DNA from: Halopseudomonas nanhaiensis
Lineage (GTDB): Bacteria > Pseudomonadota > Gammaproteobacteria > Pseudomonadales > Pseudomonadaceae
NCBI RefSeq assembly: GCF_020025155.1
Contig: NZ_CP073751.1
Location: 1,178,001-1,242,000, forward strand
Length of the DNA: 64,000 nt
Direction of reading: 5' to 3'
Below are positions 57,885-64,000 of the stretch, piece by piece. Made by a program: the position numbers and the translations under genes. Every line of letters begins with the position of its first letter. Positions within the stretch are counted from its first letter, which is position 1. Under the pieces are notes generated by a model. It was not told where the DNA came from. It ran no database searches and saw nothing but the letters and a program-made list of their open reading frames with translations.

Positions 57885-57914
57885 AAAAAAGCCACCCGCA
57901 CGGAGTGCGAATGG
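57885..57914 (-). terminator. Intra-operon terminator/attenuator between yjbE and wza
   Basis: On the minus strand GCCATTCGCAC and GTGCGGGTGGC form a stem (two G-U pairs) around TCC, followed by six T. It lies 13 bases after the yjbE stop and 55 bases before wza, so it could limit read-through and make yjbE the most abundant product. Confidence 0.75.
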
Positions 57915-57927
57915 CCTGGTTCAGCTA

Positions 57928-58269
57928 TCAGTTGGTGGTGCCGGTGGTACCTGTGGTGCCAGTGGTACCGGTAGTGCCACCCGATCCGCTGCCGCCACCG
58001 CCGCCCGCTGCAGCCGCTGCCGCGCCGGCTACTGCCGCGCCCAGCGCCACTGCGCCAACACTGATACCACCGATTGCGCCGGCGGTAGCGCCTGCTGCAA
58101 CGCCAGTACCTGTACCCGCTGCTGCGCCAGTACCGCCAGCAGACGCGCCTGCGGAGGAGCTGCTGGCACCAGCCGAACCTTCGGTGGCAGCTGCTTCTTC
58201 AGCGGCATAGGCAAAACTGGAAGAGAGGATCAAACCGCTTGCGATCAAAGCGAGGAATTGCTGTTTCAT
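57928..58269 (-). CDS. yjbE: YjbE family secreted Gly/Ala/Thr-rich protein
   Basis: A 113-residue exported protein with signal peptide (MKQQFLALIASGLILSSSFAYA) and a mature part almost entirely Ala, Gly, Ser and Thr, with a GAIGGISVGAVALGAAVAGAAAAAAGGGG centre and C-terminal GTT repeats. It corresponds to YjbE/GfcA, the first gene of the yjb and gfc operons. The likely promoter is upstream of 58269. Confidence 0.85.
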   Translation of the reverse strand: MKQQFLALIASGLILSSSFAYAAEEAAATEGSAGASSSSAGASAGGTGAAAGTGTGVAAGATAGAIGGISVGAVALGAAVAGAAAAAAGGGGGSGSGGTTGTTGTTGTTGTTN

Positions 58270-58584
58270 TACCCGGTTCCTTATGAGTACAGATTGTGAG
58301 CGATTATACGCGGTTACAACATTGTGGGAACTACTTCAAGAAAATAGTGTCGCGCCGCACCCATCGCTGACGCGAACCCGATCGGTAGGAGCGGCGCCCT
58401 CGCCGCGAAGGGATTGTCGAGCCTGCTATCGCGCCCAGGGGGACGCTCCTACCAAACCCACGCCCCCCCCTAGCCGTAGGAGCGGGCATGACCGCGAAGA
58501 AGAATCCGCGACGTCAACCCTTACGCCAGGGGCAGGACTGGGCGGGCAACACCCGTGGGAGGTTAATACCTCCCCCGCGACAAT
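58270..58584. other. Gap between yjbE and galE with REP elements
   Basis: It contains the yjbE promoter region near 58270-58350 and REP units at 58386-58412 and 58475-58500 with a further arm between them. No gene is seen. Confidence 0.6.
58386..58500. repeat. REP elements upstream of yjbE
   Basis: GTAGGAGCGGCGCCCTCGCC (58386), an inverted CGCGCCCAGGGGGACGCTCC arm (about 58430) and GTAGGAGCGGGCATGACCGC (58475). Confidence 0.8.
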
Positions 58585-59604
58585 CTATTCCGAATACCCC
58601 TTCGGATTTTGCGACTGCCAACGCCAGGCATCGGCGCACATCGCCTCAACCCCCAGCTCTGCACGCCAACCCAACTCCTGCTCGGCCAATGACGCATCCG
58701 CATAACACAGCGCCACATCCCCGGGCCGACGGTCCACCAGCTTGTAGGCCACCGGCTTGCCGGAGGCCTTCTCGAACGCCTTGACCATATCCAGTACCGA
58801 ATACCCCACGCCGGTGCCCAGGTTGAACGCGCGAATGCCCGGCTTGCGCTCCAGCCATTCCAGCGCCTTCACGTGCCCGGCGGCCAGATCCACCACATGG
58901 ATGTAATCGCGCACCCCGGTGCCGTCGTGGGTCGGATAATCGCTGCCGAACACACTCAACTGCTCACGCCGGCCCACAGCCACCTGCGCCACATAGGGCA
59001 TCAGGTTGTTCGGGATGTCGGACGGGTCCTCACCGATCAAGCCGCTTTCATGCGCCCCCACCGGGTTGAAGTAACGCAGCAGCGCAATGTTCCACTCGCC
59101 ATCGGCCACATACAGATCACCCAGCATTTCCTCGATCATCAGCTTCGAGCGCCCGTACGGGTTGGTCGCCGAGGTAGGGAAGTCCTCACGTATCGGCACG
59201 CTGGCCGGGTCGCCATACACGGTGGCAGACGAGCTGAATACCATGTTCTTCACGCCGGCGCGGTGCATGGCCTGGCACAGCACCACGGTACCGCTGACGT
59301 TGTTGTGGTAATAGCGCATTGGCTGGCTGACGGATTCACCCACCGCCTTGAGCCCGGCGAAGTGAATCACCGCCTCGATGGCATGCTGGTCGAACAATCT
59401 GTCCAGCAGCGGCCCATCGTTGATGTCCCCCTTGACGAAGGTCACCGACTTGCCGGTCAGCCGCTCCACCCGGCGCAATGCCTCCGGGGAGCTATTGCTC
59501 AGGTTGTCGATCACCACTACCTGGTAACCCGCCTCGAGCAGCTTGATGCAGGTGTGCGTGCCTATGTAACCAGCGCCGCCGGTGACCAGTATCGATTTGC
59601 TCAT
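58585..59604 (-). CDS. galE: UDP-glucose 4-epimerase GalE
   Basis: A 339-residue extended SDR enzyme that interconverts UDP-glucose and UDP-galactose. NAD motif [12 protein letters not shown] is followed by the catalytic serine in [11 protein letters not shown] and YGRSK, with [14 protein letters not shown] further on. It lies in the exopolysaccharide region and supplies UDP-galactose. The gap to the next gene is 37 bases. Confidence 0.95.
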   Translation of the reverse strand: MSKSILVTGGAGYIGTHTCIKLLEAGYQVVVIDNLSNSSPEALRRVERLTGKSVTFVKGDINDGPLLDRLFDQHAIEAVIHFAGLKAVGESVSQPMRYYHNNVSGTVVLCQAMHRAGVKNMVFSSSATVYGDPASVPIREDFPTSATNPYGRSKLMIEEMLGDLYVADGEWNIALLRYFNPVGAHESGLIGEDPSDIPNNLMPYVAQVAVGRREQLSVFGSDYPTHDGTGVRDYIHVVDLAAGHVKALEWLERKPGIRAFNLGTGVGYSVLDMVKAFEKASGKPVAYKLVDRRPGDVALCYADASLAEQELGWRAELGVEAMCADAWRWQSQNPKGYSE

Positions 59605-59641
59605 GTAGCCCCTTGTATCAGTGTGCCCAGCGCCGGACTGC

Positions 59642-61057
59642 TCAGTAGGCGTTCGGGTTGACGAACCCCTTGAACACCGTCATGAACACGATTTTCAGAT
59701 CCAGCCACAGCGACCAGTGGCGAATGTAGTCCAGATCGCACTCGATGCGCTTGGCCATCTTGTCCAGTGTATCGGTCTCGCCGCGCCAGCCGTTGACCTG
59801 CGCCCAGCCGGTAATGCCTGGCTTGACCTTGTGCCGCAGCATATAGCCGTTGATCAGCTTGCGGTATTCCTCATTGTGCGCCACCGCATGCGGCCGTGGC
59901 CCAACGATAGACATATCGCCCAGCAGAACGTTTACGAATTGCGGCAGTTCATCCAGCGACGTGCGCCGCAAAAAGGCACCAAGCCGGGTGATGCGCGCAT
60001 CGCCGCGGGTAGCCTGCACTACGTCATCGCCATCTTCCATCACGCGCATGCTGCGAAACTTCCAGACCGATATCGGCTTGCCGTCGATGCCGTAACGCTG
60101 CTGGCGGAACAGGGCCGGGCCGGGGGAGGTGAGCTTCACGCCCAGGCCGATCAGCAGCATGGGCAGGGCGATCAAGGCCAGAATCAGTGACGACAGCACC
60201 ACATCTTCCATGCGTTTGATGACGCGGCTCGCGCCGTCCATCGGCGTATCGAAGATGCTGATGCTCGGCAACCCGTTGATACTTTCACTGCGCGCATGCA
60301 GCAGATCGAACACGAACACGTCCGGGATCAGATAGACCGACGCGGTGGTATCGCTCAGCGCATCCACCAGCCACTTGATCTTCTCCTCTGCGCGCATCGG
60401 CAAAGTGATGTAAACCTTGTCGATTCGGCCTTCACGCGCCTCCGCAATCAGGTTGGCCATATTGCCGTTGATTGGCAGGCGAACGCTGGTCCCGCCGAGG
60501 GAGACCGGTTCGACGGACATGTCGTCATAAAAGCCCAGCAGGTCCAACCCCATCCAGGGCGCCTTCATGATGGTATTGGCCAGGCGCTGGCCCAACGGCC
60601 CGGCGCCGGCAATGGCTACCGAGCGGGTGTTGAATCCACGGCTACGCATGCGCCGCACGACCAGCCGCAGTACCACCCGATGCGATGCCAGCCCCACAAG
60701 AGCCAGCGTGAACCAGAGCACCCCATCGGTGTTGGGCAGGGTGCGCGAGGGCAACAGGAAATAATCCACTGCGAATACCGCAGCGAAGGTCGCCGCCCAG
60801 TTGCTGGCGACCTTGCGTAGCTCAAGCAAGCTGTGCTCGCCGCGCCAGGAGCCATACAACTGGCTGAAGTCGCTGATCAGGTAGAACAGGAACAGGCTGC
60901 CGGTCACGCACAGCAGGTACTCCTGTCGCAGCGGCGTGTCGTTCCAGTACAGCGTGGCAAAGAACGCTGCGGCGATGAACGCCAGATCGAGCACACGGTG
61001 CAGCAGGGATAGCAGGGGCTCCCTCGAGTGGAGAATCCCTCGTTGATATCTAGGCAT
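59642..61057 (-). CDS. wcaJ: Undecaprenyl-phosphate glucose phosphotransferase (WcaJ-like)
   Basis: A 471-residue polyprenyl-phosphate glycosyl-1-phosphate transferase that starts repeat-unit assembly by loading a hexose-1-phosphate on undecaprenyl phosphate. It has four N-terminal membrane helices, a CoA-binding-like domain with [13 protein letters not shown], and a C-terminal bacterial sugar transferase domain with [31 protein letters not shown] and [14 protein letters not shown]. Glucose is the likely sugar from sequence type, but specificity is inferred. Confidence 0.9.
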   Translation of the reverse strand: MPRYQRGILHSREPLLSLLHRVLDLAFIAAAFFATLYWNDTPLRQEYLLCVTGSLFLFYLISDFSQLYGSWRGEHSLLELRKVASNWAATFAAVFAVDYFLLPSRTLPNTDGVLWFTLALVGLASHRVVLRLVVRRMRSRGFNTRSVAIAGAGPLGQRLANTIMKAPWMGLDLLGFYDDMSVEPVSLGGTSVRLPINGNMANLIAEAREGRIDKVYITLPMRAEEKIKWLVDALSDTTASVYLIPDVFVFDLLHARSESINGLPSISIFDTPMDGASRVIKRMEDVVLSSLILALIALPMLLIGLGVKLTSPGPALFRQQRYGIDGKPISVWKFRSMRVMEDGDDVVQATRGDARITRLGAFLRRTSLDELPQFVNVLLGDMSIVGPRPHAVAHNEEYRKLINGYMLRHKVKPGITGWAQVNGWRGETDTLDKMAKRIECDLDYIRHWSLWLDLKIVFMTVFKGFVNPNAY

Positions 61058-61098
61058 GGTGTCTCAGGAGCAATGACAGAGGTTAAGCGATTGTTGAC

Positions 61099-62442
61099 TC
61101 AGACTTCCGGTCTCACAGACTTGCCACGGCCAATGCCGTAGTAGTCGAAACCCTGATCCTGCATGCGCTGCGGGTCATACAGGTTGCGGCCGTCAAAAAT
61201 CACCGGCGTGCTCAGCGCGGCGCGAATATACGCGAAATCCGGGGCCTTGAAATCACGCCATTCGGTAACGACCACCAGGGCATCAGCGCCGGCCAGCGCC
61301 GCTTCCTTGGTGCCCATCAAGCGCAGGTCACTGCGGTGCCCGTAAATGCGCTGGGTTTCTTCCATGGCCTCGGGGTCGAACGCCTGCACCGCTGCTCCGT
61401 TCTGCCAAAGCAGCTCCATCAGTACGCGGCTCGAGGCAGCGCGCATGTCGTCGGTATTCGGCTTGAACGACAGGCCCCAGACGGCGAACGTCTTGCCTGA
61501 CACATCGCCATTGAAGTAATGGCTGATCTGGTCGAACAGTCGGGACTTCTGCCGTTCATTTACCGCTTCGACAGCGGTCAGCAATTGTGCCTCGTAACCC
61601 ACCTGGCGAGCTGTGCGCTCCAGAGCTTGCACATCCTTTGGAAAGCACGACCCGCCGTATCCACAACCGGCATAGATAAAGTGATAGCCAATGCGCGGGT
61701 CCGACCCGATGCCGTGACGCACGGCCTCGATGTCTGCCCCCAGCCGCTCGGCCAGGTTGGCCATCTCGTTCATGAACGAGATCTTGGTTGCCAGCAGGCA
61801 GTTGGCCGCGTACTTGGTCAACTCGGCACTGCGCACATCCATGACGATGACTTTTTCATGGTTGCGGTTGAACGGCTCATACAGCTCGCGCAGCTGCGCT
61901 TCGACGTGTTCGCTGTCAGTGCCGATGACGATCCGGTCAGGGCGTACACAATCGGCGACGGCTGACCCTTCCTTGAGAAATTCGGGGTTGGAAGCGACCT
62001 GAAAGGCAATATCGAGCTTCCGCTCCGCCAGCACTTCGGTCATGCGCGCACTGACCCGGTCAGCGGTGCCGACCGGCACGGTCGACTTGTTCACCACGAT
62101 CTTTGGCGAATCCATATAACAGGCGATGGTCTCGGCCACGGCCAGCACGTACTTCAGGTCCGCGCTGCCGTCTTCATCGGGTGGCGTACCCACGGCGATG
62201 AACTGTATCTCGCCGAAGGCGACGCCTACGGCCGCGTCAGTCGTGAACAGCAGGCGGCCAGATTGGTGGTTCTTCTTCACCAGGTCAGTCAGCCCCGGTT
62301 CGAAGATCGGGATGATGCCCTGCTCAAGGTTGGCGATCTTGTCCGGGTCCACATCCACGCAGCAGACCTGATGGCCCGCATCGGCCAAAACAGCAGCCTG
62401 CACCAGACCCACGTAGCCAATCCCAAAAACGGTAACTTTCAT
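61099..62442 (-). CDS. ugd: UDP-glucose 6-dehydrogenase
   Basis: A 447-residue NAD enzyme that makes UDP-glucuronate. The N-terminal Rossmann motif is [12 protein letters not shown]. The active-site cysteine is C266 in [27 protein letters not shown] and [14 protein letters not shown] are also family motifs. Together with galE, wcaJ and manC it suggests an exopolysaccharide containing uronic acid, galactose and mannose or a GDP-mannose derivative. Confidence 0.95.
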   Translation of the reverse strand: MKVTVFGIGYVGLVQAAVLADAGHQVCCVDVDPDKIANLEQGIIPIFEPGLTDLVKKNHQSGRLLFTTDAAVGVAFGEIQFIAVGTPPDEDGSADLKYVLAVAETIACYMDSPKIVVNKSTVPVGTADRVSARMTEVLAERKLDIAFQVASNPEFLKEGSAVADCVRPDRIVIGTDSEHVEAQLRELYEPFNRNHEKVIVMDVRSAELTKYAANCLLATKISFMNEMANLAERLGADIEAVRHGIGSDPRIGYHFIYAGCGYGGSCFPKDVQALERTARQVGYEAQLLTAVEAVNERQKSRLFDQISHYFNGDVSGKTFAVWGLSFKPNTDDMRAASSRVLMELLWQNGAAVQAFDPEAMEETQRIYGHRSDLRLMGTKEAALAGADALVVVTEWRDFKAPDFAYIRAALSTPVIFDGRNLYDPQRMQDQGFDYYGIGRGKSVRPEV

Positions 62443-62472
62443 GTCATTCCTTTCGACAAATAGCTGGCAGGT

Positions 62473-63882
62473 TTACGCACGACCGTAGCGGTCTTCGAAG
62501 CGGACGATATCGTCCTCGCCGAGGTACGACCCGGACTGCACTTCGATCAGCTCCAGGTCGATCACGCCGGGGTTCTCCAAAGCGTGGACCTGGCCGATGG
62601 GGATGTAAGTAGACTGGTTCTCTGCGACGAGATAGGTCGTGTCACCATTGGTGACCTTCGCGGTGCCGCTGACGACAATCCAGTGTTCAGCGCGGTGGTG
62701 GTGCATTTGCACCGACAGCTTGGCACCCGGTTTCACCGTAATGCGCTTGACCTGATACCGATCGCCATTATCGATGGAGTCATACACGCCCCAGGGGCGG
62801 TACACCTCCCGATGGTTCATGTGCTCGTGACGCCCGTCCTGCTTGATCTGCTCGACGATGCGTTTCACGTCCTGCGTGTGATCCTTGTGCGCGACCAGTA
62901 CCGCGTCCTTGGTTTCGACGATGACCAGATCCTGCACGCCGACGGTTGCAACCAGACGATGCTCGGCTCGCACGAAGGTATCGCGCGTGGCATGCAGCAT
63001 CACATCGCCAGTCGCCGCGTTACCTGCTGCATCCTTGTCAGTCACTTCCCACAAAGCAGACCAGGAGCCGATATCGCTCCAGCCTGCGTCCAGGCTGACC
63101 ACAGCCGCGTCGGCTGTCTTCTCCATCACCGCGTAATCGATCGAATCGTCCGGGCAGGCGGCGAAAGCTTCCGCATCCACGCGGGTGAAATGCAGGTCAT
63201 CGCTCGCCTGCGCCATGGCCTGTTCGCATGCGCGGAGAATATCAGGGCGGTGCGAAGCGAGCTCCTCGAGATAGCGGCTGGCGCGGAACAGGAACATGCC
63301 GCTGTTCCACAGGTAGTCACCTGCTGCCAGGTAGCCTGCAGCAGTAGCCGCATCCGGCTTTTCGACAAACCGGCTGACCGTAAAGCTGGTGTCGGATAGA
63401 GCAGTGCCTTGCTGAATGTAGCCGTAGCCGGTTTCCGCATGAGTCGGCACGATGCCAAAGGTCACCAGCTTGCCTTGTTCTGCCAAGCCTTGCGCCTGTT
63501 CGATACTGCGGTGAAAGGCCGACGTGTCGCGAATCAGATGGTCAGCAGCCAGAACCAGCATTAACGGATCGTCACCTACAGCACGCAGCTTGAGTGCGGC
63601 CAGCGCAATGGCCGGCGCGGTGTTGCGTCCCACGGGCTCCAAAATGATCTTCGCTTCGTTCAAGCCGAGCTGACGCAGCTGCTCCGCTGCGAGAAAGCGA
63701 TGCTGCTCGTTGCAGATCAACAGGGGCTGAGCAACCGCCAGCGGGGAAAGCCGCCGAACGGTCTGCTGCAGCATTGAGAGTGCATCGTCAGTCAGAGAAA
63801 TGAACTGCTTTGGGTTCAATTGGCGGGAAAGAGGCCACAAGCGTGAGCCGCTGCCCCCGGCCATGATTACCGGATGGAGCAT
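62473..63882 (-). CDS. manC: Mannose-1-phosphate guanylyltransferase / mannose-6-phosphate isomerase (ManC/AlgA type)
   Basis: A 469-residue bifunctional enzyme. The guanylyltransferase domain has [16 protein letters not shown] (about 5-20), LVLAADHLI and GWSDIGSW. The C-terminal type II isomerase cupin has [11 protein letters not shown] and [13 protein letters not shown]. It makes GDP-mannose for the exopolysaccharide. It follows a partial gene at the window edge and precedes ugd by 30 bases. Confidence 0.94.
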   Translation of the reverse strand: MLHPVIMAGGSGSRLWPLSRQLNPKQFISLTDDALSMLQQTVRRLSPLAVAQPLLICNEQHRFLAAEQLRQLGLNEAKIILEPVGRNTAPAIALAALKLRAVGDDPLMLVLAADHLIRDTSAFHRSIEQAQGLAEQGKLVTFGIVPTHAETGYGYIQQGTALSDTSFTVSRFVEKPDAATAAGYLAAGDYLWNSGMFLFRASRYLEELASHRPDILRACEQAMAQASDDLHFTRVDAEAFAACPDDSIDYAVMEKTADAAVVSLDAGWSDIGSWSALWEVTDKDAAGNAATGDVMLHATRDTFVRAEHRLVATVGVQDLVIVETKDAVLVAHKDHTQDVKRIVEQIKQDGRHEHMNHREVYRPWGVYDSIDNGDRYQVKRITVKPGAKLSVQMHHHRAEHWIVVSGTAKVTNGDTTYLVAENQSTYIPIGQVHALENPGVIDLELIEVQSGSYLGEDDIVRFEDRYGRA

Positions 63883-63901
63883 TTAGGATATTCCTGGTTG
63901 G

Positions 63902-64000
63902 CTAGGCTACGGCGATATCGTCCTGGGGCGGCGCGGTCGTCTCGATGGGGGATACGTCCTGCAGGAAGCGTTCAAGTACGCGGTCCTTGGCCAAGTATTC
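63902..64000 (-). CDS. C-terminal end of an upstream gene, probably a glycosyltransferase
   Basis: The minus strand is open from base 64000 to a TAG at 63902-63904, giving 32 residues (EYLAKDRVLERFLQ... ending in DDIAVA). The pattern resembles the C-terminus of GT4-type glycosyltransferases of colanic-acid-type loci. The assignment is only a suggestion from a short fragment and the neighbourhood. The gap to manC is 19 bases. Confidence 0.5.
   Translation of the reverse strand, partial: EYLAKDRVLERFLQDVSPIETTAPPQDDIAVA

Overview
The window is a high-GC gammaproteobacterial chromosome segment, most likely from the Pseudomonadaceae (Pseudomonas or Halopseudomonas type). This rests on the smc-zipA-ligA gene order, the System I cytochrome c maturation genes, a RAYT transposase with many Pseudomonas-style REP elements, and the DUF1302/DUF1329 protein pairs. 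The species was not determined. No rRNA, tRNA, CRISPR array or prophage was seen.

Layout. (1) 1-4587: the end of a ccm operon (ccmE partial, ccmF, ccmG, ccmH, ccmI), then a small membrane protein. (2) 5096-7901, minus strand: an MFS transporter followed by a DASS-type anion symporter. (3) 8089-16067: smc, zipA, ligA and a dus tRNA-dihydrouridine synthase. (4) 16073-16775: REP pairs and the RAYT transposase that probably spreads them; about 50 REP half-elements (counted by eye) lie across the window. (5) 16807-19015: a short HAMP-less chemotaxis transducer and a TIGR03169-like flavoprotein. (6) 19150-23659: MFS transporter, thiolase and a long acyl-CoA dehydrogenase. (7) 23918-25101: alkB and ogt, overlapping, for direct alkylation repair. 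(8) 25165-30342, minus strand: an ACAD10/11-type acyl-CoA dehydrogenase, an SDR, an APH-fold kinase, a SurE phosphatase, a second SDR and a small ORF, resembling 4-hydroxyacyl-CoA catabolism modules.

(9) 30599-37952, minus strand: a probable arsenosugar-type locus. It holds radical-SAM ArsS, a Na+/solute symporter, a metallophosphoesterase-like protein with an altered first metal motif, a TVP38/flavin disulfide-reductase fusion, and glycosyltransferases of the TIGR04283 and TIGR04282 families. Five of the genes overlap end to end; ArsS is separated from them by a 102-bp-period REP array. No arsM is present. (10) 38907-48455: a duplicated module, each copy an AraC-type regulator divergent from a DUF1302 outer-membrane protein and a DUF1329 periplasmic protein. 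(11) 48826-52455: DEAD-box helicase, REP arrays, two VanZ-like proteins and a small membrane protein. (12) 52570-64000, minus strand: an exopolysaccharide region with a yjbE-wza-yjbF-yjbG-yjbH operon (yjb/gfc type), galE, an undecaprenyl-phosphate sugar transferase, UDP-glucose dehydrogenase, a bifunctional ManC/AlgA-type enzyme and the end of a further gene that leaves the window.

The most unusual points are the tightly coupled arsenosugar-type operon, the kinase/SurE/ACAD10-like operon, the duplicated AraC-DUF1302-DUF1329 module, and REP elements that have become protein-coding sequence in yjbG and a vanZ-like gene.
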